DNA of 6,069 nucleotides from Thermoplasmata archaeon. Lineage in GTDB: Archaea; Thermoplasmatota; Thermoplasmata; Lutacidiplasmatales; UBA184. The stretch covers positions 1 to 6,069 of the forward strand of contig JABEUK010000105.1 in assembly GCA_013044425.1 (NCBI GenBank), given 5' to 3'. Positions 1-6,069 of the stretch are shown here, piece after piece (position 1 is the stretch's first letter; each line of letters begins with the position of its first letter). Made by a program: the position numbers and the translations under genes. The notes under the pieces were generated by a model. That model did no database searches, was not told the origin of the DNA, and was given only the letters and a program-made list of their open reading frames with translations.

Positions 1-131
1 AGCGCCGCCACCACCGAGGAGTCGACCCCACCGGACATCGCGACCACGATCGGGCCGCCGCCCTCGGCGATGCGTCGGACCACCTCCTCGGTCCGCGCGG
101 CACGGACGGCCCCCACGACAGATCCGGACAT
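1..131 (-). CDS. PP-loop ATP pyrophosphatase, N-terminal fragment (possibly LarE-like)
   Basis: Only the first 43 codons are present; the gene runs off the left edge of the window. On the minus strand ATG at 131 opens a frame whose residues 28-42 read IVVAMSGGVDSSVVA. SGGVDSS (residues 33-39) is the signature loop of N-type ATP pyrophosphatases, which bind ATP and activate a substrate by adenylation. A hydrophobic strand directly before it and a short charged helix (RTEEVVRRIAEGG) before that match the usual N-terminus of this fold. The loop sits close to the start, as in the LarE sulfur-transferase family, but stand-alone GuaA ATPase subunits, MnmA and related thiolases share the motif, so the substrate cannot be named from this fragment. 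I see no Shine-Dalgarno sequence before the ATG, so a leaderless or near-leaderless message is plausible. It is divergent from lhr across 107 bp. The superfamily is confident, the family is not. Confidence 0.85.
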   Translation of the reverse strand, partial: MSGSVVGAVRAARTEEVVRRIAEGGGPIVVAMSGGVDSSVVAA

Positions 132-158
132 GAAAGGAGCGAGCGGAAGCCGCCGACC

Positions 159-172
159 GCAAAAACGGTTGC
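159..172 (-). promoter_or_regulatory. Candidate TATA-like element for the PP-loop gene
   Basis: In a GC-rich spacer the only run of A/T is AAAAA at 161-165, read as TTTTT on the minus strand. It lies about 30 bases upstream of the ATG at 131, the distance expected for an archaeal TATA box driving a message that starts at or just before the start codon. The match to a TATA consensus is poor (AACCGTTTTTGCGG), so the call rests on position and base composition. I see no comparable element upstream of lhr on the plus strand. Confidence 0.25.
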
Positions 173-238
173 CGGCCGGGACGCTCCGGTCCCCCCGCCA
201 CGCCTTTCCCCGTACGCCTCCTTCGACCCCGATCGGCC

Positions 239-3094
239 ATGAACGCCTCCGAGAACCTCTCGGCGCTCGACCTTCTCGACCCCCGCTTGGTCGAGGCCGC
301 GGCGCGGCGGGGCATCCGGGAACTCACCGAGATCCAGCGTCTCGCTCTGCCGCTGCTGCACACCGACTCCGACGCCCTCCTCCTCTCCCCCACCGGGAGC
401 GGCAAGACCGAGGCGGCACTGCTTCCGCTGCTCTCGCTCCAACTGCGCGCGCCCTCTCCTCCGGTGAGCCTGCTGTACGTCACGCCGCTACGCGCCCTCA
501 ACCGGGACCTGGAGCACCGGCTGGTGGGGCTCGCGGGGGATGTCGGCCTGCGGGCCGCCGTGCGCCATGGCGACACTCCGACCTCGCAACGCACGGCCCA
601 ATCCCGCACGCCATCGGACCTACTCCTCACGACCCCCGAGACGCTCCAGCTCCTGTTGGTCGGCAGCCGCCTACGCCAGACCCTGAAGCAGGTCCGCACG
701 GTCGTCATCGACGAGGTCCACGAGCTCGCTCCCTCCGACCGCGGGGCGCAGCTGGCCTTGACGCTCGAACGGCTCGACGCCTGGGTCGGTCGCCCCGTCC
801 GACGGGTCGGCCTCTCCGCTACGATCGGCAATCCGGAGGAGGTCGCGCGGTTCCTTTCCCCCGCCCCGCGCCGGGTCGAGGTGCGGTCCGCGGGCCGTCC
901 ACGCGAGCTCGTGCTCGAGGCCCGGCGTCCGCGCACCGATCTCCCCCCGCTCGCTGCCGCGCTGGTCGAGGAGTTGAAGGCCGACGACGTGCTCCTGCCC
1001 GCGCTGCGGGCCCTGGAGGAGGAGATCCGGGCGCATCGTACCACGCTCGTCTTCGTCAACACGCGCCCAACCGCGGAGGGACTCGGGGCTCGACTGAACC
1101 GCCTCGCTCCGGACCTCGCCATCTCCGTGCACCACGGCTCGCTCTCGCGCGAAGTCCGCGAGGAGGCGGAACGCCAGTTCCGCGCTGGCGAGCTGCGTGC
1201 GCTGGTCGCCACTTCTTCCCTCGAGCTCGGCATCGACGTCGGCGAGGTCGATCATGTGGTCCAGTTCGGCTCGCCCCACCAGGCCGGTCGGCTCGTTCAG
1301 CGGGTCGGTCGCTCGGGCCATCGGCTCGATCGCACGATCCACGGAACGGTCCTGTGCCTGGATCTCGACGATCTGGAGGAGGCCGCGATCCTCGCGCGCC
1401 GGGCCCGGGCGGGGACGGTCGAACCGACACGCTGGCGGACCCGCAACCGCCTGGCCGTCGCGCAGCAACTGGTCGCCGCGCTCCGGGCCGACGGAGCGGT
1501 CGACAAAGCCCAGCTGATCGCGCTCCTGCGCCGGGCCGCTCCAGCCTCTGAGCTCTCGGACGTCGAATGGGAGACGCTCATCGTCTATCTCGAGGGACTC
1601 GGCCTCGCCCGCGCGGCCGGCGGGCAGATCCGGCCCGGCCGCGGCACCCTCGACCGGTTCTACTCCACGCTCTCCCTGATCCCGGACGAACGGACCTACC
1701 GCCTCCGTGACCTCGCGACCCGCAAGCTCATCGGCACGCTCGACGAGCGGTTCGTCCTGACCCAGATCCTGGCGCAGCCGGCGGAGATATTCCTCCTCCA
1801 CGGCCGGACCTGGAAGGTGGTCGAGCATCGCGAGGGAGAGCTGCTCGTGGAGTCCGTCAACGAGATCGGCCAGGAGCCTCGGTGGGCGGGGGAGGACATC
1901 CCCGTGCCGTTCGACGTGGCCCAGGAGATCGGCCGCCTACGGCGCACCGGCAACTTCGAGGAGTACCCGATCTCCCCGGAGGACCGGGAGGGCCTCGCCG
2001 CGCGTCGCGCGGGCGCCGCCGCGCTCGATGCGGTCCCGCACGATGCGCGCGTGACGGTGACCTCCCGAGCCCGCGTCGCGCTCTTCGGCGCATGCTTCGG
2101 TACACGCACGAACGAGACCCTCGCCGTCGCGACGGCCGCAACGCTGACCGACCGGCTCGGGGCCCGGGTCGAGGTCGCGTCGGTCGAACCGACGTGGTTC
2201 GTCCTGGAGATGCCGGTCGCCGTAGATCCGGCCACCCTGCGGGATGCTTTCGCGCTCCCGCCCGAGGCGCTCGAACCGTTGATCGAGCGGATCGTTCCCT
2301 CGGGGCTCGACTACCGTTGGGTGTTCGTCACGGTCGCGCGCAAGTTCGGCGTCATCCCCCGATCGGCCGATCCTCGCGATCTCCGTTCCCTCGACCCGCT
2401 GCTCGAAGCGTCGCGCACGAACCCCCTGGGAGAGGAGACGCTGGAGAAGACGCTCCACGACCGGTACGACATCGCGCACGCACGGACGATCCTCGAGGCG
2501 GTCCGGGATGGGACGATCCGGGTCGAGGCCGCGCCGTCCTCGCCGTACTCGGACGGGCCAATCGCGCGGCTGCGCTGGCGGGTGATGAGCGACACTCCCC
2601 CGCCGACGTTGCTCAAGGCGTTGCGTCAACGCCTCGATCAGGAGTCCCTCACCCTCGTCTGCCTGCGGTGCGGATTCATCCGAACGACCACGCCGGCACG
2701 CTATCGTACGGAGGGCGGGAGCATCTGCCGACTGTGCAAAGGCGCGCTCTCCGCGGTGCTCTCCCCACGCCGGACGGAGGACATCGATCGCCTGGTGCGA
2801 TACGCGAAGCGCAAGTGGCGCGCGACCGGCAAGGGTTCCCCGCGCGCCCGGGCCAAGGGCGGCGCGAAGTCGGCACCTCACGACACGGAGGTTCTCGTTC
2901 GCGCGGCCTACACCTCGGCGGAACTCGTCGCGCACTACGGCCAGCGCGCCCTCTGGGCGCTCGCCGCTCGGGGGGTCGGGCCGGACACGGCCCGACGGCT
3001 GCTCCTGCGGTTGTACCGCAGCGACGAGGAGTTCATCACCGAGCTCGTGCGCGCGGAACGGAACTACGCGCGGACCCGGACGTTCTGGGACTAG
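239..3094 (+). CDS. lhr: Lhr-type superfamily 2 ATP-dependent helicase
   Basis: A 951-residue helicase, full length for the archaeal Lhr family. Members are ATP-driven 3'-5' helicases linked to DNA repair, and in some archaea to RNA. Visible SF2 motifs in order: Q-like EIQ at 31-33; Walker A SPTGSGKT at 50-57; Ia TPLRALNRDL at 82-91; Ib TTPETL at 131-136; II DEVH at 158-161; III SAT at 193-195; IV VFVNTR at 271-276; V ATSSLELGIDVG at 324-335; VI QRVGRSGHR at 354-362. All catalytic residues are intact. Residues of about 395-480 fit the winged-helix region and the rest the Lhr-specific core. C808, C811, C830 and C833 form a CxxC-18-CxxC finger, followed by a very basic stretch at about 854-878. 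ATG 239 is the first start in this frame within the spacer; no Shine-Dalgarno sequence precedes it. The stop overlaps that of the convergent trm1. The archaeal subgroup (aLhr1 or aLhr2) is not assigned. Confidence 0.97.
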   Translation: MNASENLSALDLLDPRLVEAAARRGIRELTEIQRLALPLLHTDSDALLLSPTGSGKTEAALLPLLSLQLRAPSPPVSLLYVTPLRALNRDLEHRLVGLAGDVGLRAAVRHGDTPTSQRTAQSRTPSDLLLTTPETLQLLLVGSRLRQTLKQVRTVVIDEVHELAPSDRGAQLALTLERLDAWVGRPVRRVGLSATIGNPEEVARFLSPAPRRVEVRSAGRPRELVLEARRPRTDLPPLAAALVEELKADDVLLPALRALEEEIRAHRTTLVFVNTRPTAEGLGARLNRLAPDLAISVHHGSLSREVREEAERQFRAGELRALVATSSLELGIDVGEVDHVVQFGSPHQAGRLVQRVGRSGHRLDRTIHGTVLCLDLDDLEEAAILARRARAGTVEPTRWRTRNRLAVAQQLVAALRADGAVDKAQLIALLRRAAPASELSDVEWETLIVYLEGLGLARAAGGQIRPGRGTLDRFYSTLSLIPDERTYRLRDLATRKLIGTLDERFVLTQILAQPAEIFLLHGRTWKVVEHREGELLVESVNEIGQEPRWAGEDIPVPFDVAQEIGRLRRTGNFEEYPISPEDREGLAARRAGAAALDAVPHDARVTVTSRARVALFGACFGTRTNETLAVATAATLTDRLGARVEVASVEPTWFVLEMPVAVDPATLRDAFALPPEALEPLIERIVPSGLDYRWVFVTVARKFGVIPRSADPRDLRSLDPLLEASRTNPLGEETLEKTLHDRYDIAHARTILEAVRDGTIRVEAAPSSPYSDGPIARLRWRVMSDTPPPTLLKALRQRLDQESLTLVCLRCGFIRTTTPARYRTEGGSICRLCKGALSAVLSPRRTEDIDRLVRYAKRKWRATGKGSPRARAKGGAKSAPHDTEVLVRAAYTSAELVAHYGQRALWALAARGVGPDTARRLLLRLYRSDEEFITELVRAERNYARTRTFWD

Positions 3095-4218
3095 TCGCTC
3101 GGGCCGGGAGCGCGTGCGCTCGCCTGGGCCGCGACACGCTCGACGAGGGCGCGGGGCGCATCGGATCGGAACGCGCCCGAGCGCGCATGAGTCCGTGCAC
3201 AACGCGCGCCCGCCGCGATGAGCCCGTCGCGCATCGCAGCGTACGACGGTGGTCGAGCGAGGCCCAACGCTCGCGCGAGCTCGTTGCACTCGAAGTAGAA
3301 CGGACGGTCGACCTCGGCTTCCTCGGCGAGCCGGGCAAGGAACGCGGCGATCTCCCGAGGACGTTCGGCATGGGCGGGCGCTCTCAAAGAGCGCACGAGC
3401 GAGACGTCAAAGAGCGGGCCCACCCACATCGGTCCGACCGGCCCGGAGCTCCCGAGCGACGGACCGGTCCACGAGGTCGGATCGATCACCGAGATCGGAT
3501 CCGGGCCGGTCGTGGGGAGCCGCGGCGCGATCTCGACGTACGCCCGGACGTGGTGGTCGTGCAGGTAGCCGAGCAGCGGCCGGAGCACACGGCCCCGGGC
3601 CCGGGCCAGTTCCGCGAGGTGTTGGATCAGGATTCTCAGACCGCCCTCGGGACCGAGCCGGCCGCGGACCGGCCGCGCGCCGTATCGGAGCGCGCAGACC
3701 TTGGGCTGAACTCCCGCGAGCACCATCATGTCGGTCGCGGTCACCGCCAGGATCCCGCCCGGGGCGAGCGCTCCGAGCGCGGTCGCGAGGAAGGGCAGCG
3801 GGCTCCCGTACGGGTCGAGATCGACGTAGTCGAACGGCGCTTCCGGGGGGAGTTCCCGGGCGTCGCCGGCCCGCGCGAGCACGCCCCGGGCGCCGAAGCG
3901 CTCCGCGTTCTCCTCGAGAACGGCCGCCGCCTCGGGGTGCGCCTCGGTCTGAAGCAGGAAGGAAAAGAGGTCGGATTCGTTGGCCATCCGCAGCCCCCGC
4001 ACCCCGGTCGCCGAGAGCATCTCCCACCCCCGCATCGGCGCGCCCCGCCGATCGGCGAGGGCGTTCGCGAAGGCGACCCCGATGTCTCGATCGAGCGCCA
4101 TCGCCGGGTTGTAGAAGACCGCCTGACGCGGCGCGGGGCCGCGGTGCGGCTCGGTGGGGGGGAGCGCGAGCTCGGTCCCTCCTTCGCGCGACGGGAATGT
4201 CCCGAACTCCTCCGCCAT
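3091..4218 (-). CDS. trm1: tRNA (guanine(26)-N(2))-dimethyltransferase Trm1
   Basis: This SAM-dependent enzyme makes N2-methyl- and N2,N2-dimethylguanosine at tRNA position 26. The 375-residue length is normal for archaeal Trm1. Family hallmarks: VFYNPAMALDRD at 34-45; a SAM-binding segment EMLSATGVRGLR at 66-77; acidic loop-containing TEAHPEA at 91-97; catalytic DLDPYGSP at 133-140; GGILAVTATDMMVLAG at 154-169; CALRYGARP at 175-183; GPMWVGPLFD at 262-271; and a C-terminal RTHARSGAFRSDAP at 342-355. The whole protein has only three cysteines (175, 311, 340), so the region just before GPMWVGPL, where I recall paired cysteines in many relatives, has none. ATG 4218 begins 38 bp after the THEP1 stop, with no TATA-like element and only a weak GGCGG before it, so co-transcription with THEP1 is likely. 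Its TAG shares CTAG with the lhr stop on the other strand. Confidence 0.96.
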   Translation of the reverse strand: MAEEFGTFPSREGGTELALPPTEPHRGPAPRQAVFYNPAMALDRDIGVAFANALADRRGAPMRGWEMLSATGVRGLRMANESDLFSFLLQTEAHPEAAAVLEENAERFGARGVLARAGDARELPPEAPFDYVDLDPYGSPLPFLATALGALAPGGILAVTATDMMVLAGVQPKVCALRYGARPVRGRLGPEGGLRILIQHLAELARARGRVLRPLLGYLHDHHVRAYVEIAPRLPTTGPDPISVIDPTSWTGPSLGSSGPVGPMWVGPLFDVSLVRSLRAPAHAERPREIAAFLARLAEEAEVDRPFYFECNELARALGLARPPSYAAMRDGLIAAGARCARTHARSGAFRSDAPRALVERVAAQASARAPGPSD

Positions 4219-4256
4219 GCTTCCGCCGGGCCGATCGTGCGGGAGGGCGCGCCGGA

Positions 4257-4814
4257 TCAGTGTGCGCGTCCGGTCAGAAGATGGACGACCTTGAACGCGA
4301 GCAGGTTCTTGTTCACGGGCGTCACCTCGAGCAGGCGGAGCTCGTCGCGCCGCCGGATGTCCTGGAGGAGCGGGTTGCGCGACTTCTTGTGCAAGGTCAT
4401 CACGATCGATTTGTTCGTCCCGAGCGTGTCGACGATCGCCTGGGTGAACACCTCGCTATCAATCTCCATCTTTCCGACCTCGTCGATGACGATGACGTCC
4501 GCCGACTCGCGCGCCTCGGCGAGGGCCCGGGTGCCGAGCCCCTCGAGCGCCGCGACGTTGATGCCGTAGCGGCCGGAGCGGACGCGGGATTTCAGGTCCT
4601 CGTGCGCGAAGATCTCGTGCTCCTTCGTCGTCCAGTCCGTGATCTGGAAGCCCTTACGGCGGTTCTTCTCCACGATCGGCTCGGTCACGACGCCGCCGAC
4701 CTTGATCCCCTCCTGCTCGAGCAGTTGGATGATCCGCAACAGGGTCTGGGTCTTCCCCGAACCCGGTAGTCCGGTGATACCGATCTTCACGGGCGCAGCG
4801 AGACGCCGAGGCAC
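4257..4814 (-). CDS. THEP1-family nucleoside-triphosphatase
   Basis: A P-loop NTPase of the THEP1 family, whose members (Aquifex THEP1, human NTPCR) hydrolyse a broad range of NTPs; their cellular role is not settled. From the start chosen here it has 185 residues: Walker A GLPGSGKT at 15-22, GGVVTEP at 40-46, and the Walker B segment VIVIDEVGKME at 107-117, which is highly characteristic. Usual family length is about 175-190. Three starts are possible. GTG 4814 is preceded by GGAG with a 9-base spacer and is preferred. GTG 4790 gives 177 residues beginning at KIGITG, where many family members begin. The longest frame, from ATG 4928, would run into the divergent methyltransferase gene and is unlikely. 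It is followed 38 bp later by trm1. By hand count the gene is about 64% G+C, lower than sampled stretches of lhr (70-82%), and richer in Lys, Ile and Asn; this may reflect constraint or a different origin. Confidence 0.93.
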   Translation of the reverse strand: MPRRLAAPVKIGITGLPGSGKTQTLLRIIQLLEQEGIKVGGVVTEPIVEKNRRKGFQITDWTTKEHEIFAHEDLKSRVRSGRYGINVAALEGLGTRALAEARESADVIVIDEVGKMEIDSEVFTQAIVDTLGTNKSIVMTLHKKSRNPLLQDIRRRDELRLLEVTPVNKNLLAFKVVHLLTGRAH

Positions 4815-4823
4815 GGACAATAA

Positions 4824-4827
4824 CTCC
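4824..4827 (-). promoter_or_regulatory. Shine-Dalgarno-like GGAG deciding the THEP1 start
   Basis: On the minus strand GGAG is followed by nine bases (TTATTGTCC) and GTG at 4814. This is the best-spaced ribosome-binding sequence before the conserved KIGITGLPGSGKT segment and favours GTG 4814 over GTG 4790, which has no such sequence. Nearby in-frame GTG 4829 and 4835 and TTG 4820 remain possible leaderless starts. Confidence 0.45.
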
Positions 4828-4895
4828 ACAAACACCCCGTTACTAGTCAATCGGATAATAAGCCATCGCGGGCCGTCACGCAGCGACCCGCGCTC

Positions 4896-4899
4896 GGAG
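4896..4899 (+). promoter_or_regulatory. Weak Shine-Dalgarno-like GGAG before the HemK-like gene
   Basis: GGAG lies only three bases before ATG 4903, closer than usual for a working Shine-Dalgarno sequence. It may be incidental, but it is the only purine-rich candidate before this start. Confidence 0.25.
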
Positions 4900-4902
4900 A
4901 AC

Positions 4903-5508
4903 ATGGACGTGGCGGCTTCCGACCCCATCTACCCGCCCCGGGAGGACTCCTGGCTCCTCCTCCCCTACGCCCGGGTCTCCCACGGCACTTCCGTTCTGGA
5001 GATCGGAGCAGGAAGCGGGATCGCTGCGCTGACCGCGGCCCGGTGCGGAGCTCGGGTCGTCGCGACCGACCGGAATCCGCACGCCCTCGAGCGTTTACGA
5101 CACTCGGCGAAGGCCGAACACCTGGATCTGGAGGCGGTCCGCACGGACCTCGCGCGCGGACTCGGCCGGTTCGACCGCATCCTCGCAAACCCGCCCTACC
5201 TCCCCACGCGTGCCGAGGATCGGGATCCCGACCCATGGCAGAACCTCGCCCTGGACGGGGGGCCGGACGGGACGAGCACGACCGATCGGATCCTCGCGGC
5301 GTTGCCCGAGCATCTCGCGCCGCGGGGAAGTGCGTACCTCGTGGGCTCCTCGCTCCAGAGCCCCGTGAGCATGCGTCAGCTCCTCGATCGGTGGCGTGCG
5401 CGCGGAGGGCGCGTGGAGCTCCTCGTCTCCCATGCCATGGAGGGAGAGACCCTCGAGGTGCGACGGTTCTCTCTCCCTTCGGAGCCGCGTCGCGAGCCCG
5501 ATCGCTAG
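4903..5508 (+). CDS. HemK/Mtq2-like protein N5-glutamine methyltransferase
   Basis: A class I SAM-dependent methyltransferase of 201 residues, the length of the short archaeal/eukaryotic HemK-related proteins, without the N-terminal domain of bacterial PrmC. Motifs: IYPPREDSWLLL at 9-20, the family's typical opening; SAM-binding VLEIGAGSG at 31-39; an acidic strand end VVATDRNPHA at 52-61; the catalytic NPPY at 96-99 within ILANPPYLPT; and LDGGPDG at 117-123, typical of HemK/Mtq2. NPPY is the signature of enzymes that methylate a planar amide or amine nitrogen. The eukaryotic relative Mtq2 modifies the GGQ glutamine of the release factor with Trm112 as partner; an archaeal aRF1 target is inferred from that, and no Trm112 gene is visible here. 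ATG 4903 starts the protein just before the conserved YPPREDS segment; longer in-frame starts would run antisense through THEP1. It converges on purQ with 28 bp between the genes. Confidence 0.92.
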   Translation: MDVAASDPIYPPREDSWLLLPYARVSHGTSVLEIGAGSGIAALTAARCGARVVATDRNPHALERLRHSAKAEHLDLEAVRTDLARGLGRFDRILANPPYLPTRAEDRDPDPWQNLALDGGPDGTSTTDRILAALPEHLAPRGSAYLVGSSLQSPVSMRQLLDRWRARGGRVELLVSHAMEGETLEVRRFSLPSEPRREPDR

Positions 5509-5536
5509 CGGCTCGTGCGTCGTGGGTCCCGCCGGC

Positions 5537-6069
5537 TCAGCCGTGGCGATCGGCGTACTCGACCACGGCTTCGAGGAATCGGTGGCCATCCCCAAACCCA
5601 GCGGCGCCCTCGCGGCGAGTCCAATCGGGCGCTTGCGCGCGGAAGAACGCCCGCTCCGGATGGGGCATCAGTCCGAACACGTTGCCGCGAGGGCTCACGA
5701 GTCCGGCCACGTTGCCTTCCGAACCGTTCGGATTCCACGGGTAGCTCGCCGTGCCGCCCTCCGGCGCGACCCAGCGGAACAGGACCTGCCCGGCCCCCTC
5801 CAGGGCCCGTAGTCGTTCCCCCGGCCGGCCCGCAAGGACGAGCTTCCCTTCGCCGTGGGCGGACGGAAAGAGGAATCGCTCGCCTCGCGGGAGACCTCGC
5901 AGCGGCGGGAATGCGCCTCCCTCCCAGGCCACGAAGGTCGGGCGACACTCGAAGTGACCGGAGTCGTTCGTGATGAGCGCCGCCTCGGGAGTCCCAAGCG
6001 TTCCGGACGGGCGACCGGGCAGGACTCCGAGCTCCGTCAGGATCTGGAAGCCGTTGCAGATCCCGCCCA
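5537..6069 (-). CDS. purQ: Phosphoribosylformylglycinamidine synthase subunit PurQ, C-terminal part
   Basis: The gene enters from the right edge; 176 residues to the TGA at 5537-5539 are present and the N-terminus is missing. PurQ is the class I glutaminase subunit that feeds ammonia to PurL in the fourth step of purine synthesis. The visible part begins with GGICNGFQIL, whose cysteine (codon 6056-6058) is the glutaminase nucleophile. Further on are FPSAHGEGKLV, a PurQ hallmark, NPNGSEGNVAGL, and GLMPHPERAFF carrying the catalytic His (codon 5660-5662) and Glu (codon 5654-5656). The Cys-His-Glu triad is thus complete. Having NPNGS plus AHGEGK separates PurQ from other class I amidotransferases such as GuaA, CarA or PdxT. 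About 172 residues follow the nucleophile, which with a usual N-terminal part would give roughly 260 residues. No purL or purS lies in the window. The gene is tail-to-tail with the methyltransferase gene, 28 bp apart. Confidence 0.97.
   Translation of the reverse strand, partial: GGICNGFQILTELGVLPGRPSGTLGTPEAALITNDSGHFECRPTFVAWEGGAFPPLRGLPRGERFLFPSAHGEGKLVLAGRPGERLRALEGAGQVLFRWVAPEGGTASYPWNPNGSEGNVAGLVSPRGNVFGLMPHPERAFFRAQAPDWTRREGAAGFGDGHRFLEAVVEYADRHG

Larger units (their letters stand above)
4815..4902. promoter_or_regulatory. Divergent promoter region between THEP1 and the HemK-like gene
   Basis: The 88 bp between the two opposed starts contain the most AT-rich patch in the window: 4814-4863 is about 44% G+C by hand count. 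The best TATA-like string is at 4853-4862, CTTATTATCC on the minus strand and GGATAATAAG on the plus strand. A start site about 25 bases downstream would fall near 4830 on the minus strand, a short leader before the GGAG and GTG of THEP1, and near 4884 on the plus strand, a leader of about 19 bases before ATG 4903. One near-symmetrical element could therefore serve both genes. This is inferred from position and composition. Confidence 0.5.

Noticed and set aside
70..1551. Open frame of 493 codons on the plus strand
   Set aside because: It is the shadow of the lhr N-terminal half in another frame, Arg/Pro-rich with no motifs, while the lhr frame holds all helicase motifs.
671..1828. Open frame of 385 codons on the minus strand
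   Set aside because: It is antisense to the lhr helicase core. Its Asp/Glu-rich look comes from reading the reverse complement of Leu/Arg/Val codons; no motif is seen.
1937..3289. Open frame of 450 codons on the minus strand
   Set aside because: It is antisense to lhr and crosses the lhr-trm1 junction; the composition is Arg-rich and no domain is recognisable.
1882..4569. Open frame of 895 codons on the plus strand
   Set aside because: It overlaps the second half of lhr out of frame and all of trm1 antisense. The translation is a low-complexity run of Arg, Gly, Pro and Ala with no family motif, as expected when stop codons are rare in GC-rich DNA.
4842..4847. Palindrome ACTAGT as an operator in the divergent promoter
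   Set aside because: Six bases of palindrome are too short to support a protein-binding site without repeats or conservation.
4639..4902. Extended N-terminus of the HemK-like protein from 4639
   Set aside because: It would run antisense through the P-loop part of THEP1. The conserved family N-terminus begins right after ATG 4903.
4815..4928. Extended N-terminus of THEP1 from ATG 4928
   Set aside because: The extra 38 residues have no family counterpart, cover the AT-rich promoter-like patch and would overlap the start of the divergent methyltransferase gene.
5533..5543. Perfect inverted repeat CGGCTCAGCCG as a terminator between the methyltransferase gene and purQ
   Set aside because: The loop would be a single base, it lies over the purQ stop, and no T-run follows on either strand.

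Overview
The window looks like chromosomal DNA from a GC-rich archaeon. The genes are archaeal in character: a large Lhr-type helicase with a four-cysteine finger, a Trm1 tRNA dimethyltransferase, a THEP1 NTPase, a short HemK/Mtq2-like methyltransferase and a stand-alone PurQ. Starts mostly lack a Shine-Dalgarno sequence, and the likely promoters are short AT-rich pockets. The proteins are rich in Arg but not strongly acidic, which argues against Halobacteria. A GC-rich member or relative of Thermoplasmatota is my best guess, but this is inference only.

Layout from left to right: the N-terminal 43 codons of a PP-loop ATP pyrophosphatase (minus, cut at base 1); a 107-bp divergent spacer; lhr (plus, 951 aa); trm1 (minus, 375 aa), whose stop codon shares the same CTAG as the lhr stop; a THEP1-family NTPase (minus), 38 bp upstream of trm1 and probably in one transcript with it; an AT-rich divergent promoter region of about 90 bp; a HemK/Mtq2-like N5-glutamine methyltransferase (plus, 201 aa); and, 28 bp on and tail-to-tail, the C-terminal 176 aa of PurQ (minus, cut at base 6069). 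There is no gene-free stretch over 300 bases, no RNA gene, no mobile element and no CRISPR array.

The content is mostly information processing: nucleic-acid unwinding (Lhr), tRNA G26 methylation (Trm1), probable release-factor methylation (HemK/Mtq2-like) and an NTPase of unknown cellular role, next to one purine-synthesis gene. I see no previously undescribed system. The points most worth checking are the 4-bp tail-to-tail overlap of lhr and trm1, a Trm1 without the paired cysteines I expect in many relatives, the THEP1-trm1 pairing with an unsettled THEP1 start, and the compact, possibly bidirectional promoter between THEP1 and the methyltransferase. Many long open frames in this GC-rich DNA, one nearly 900 codons long, are shadows of these genes.
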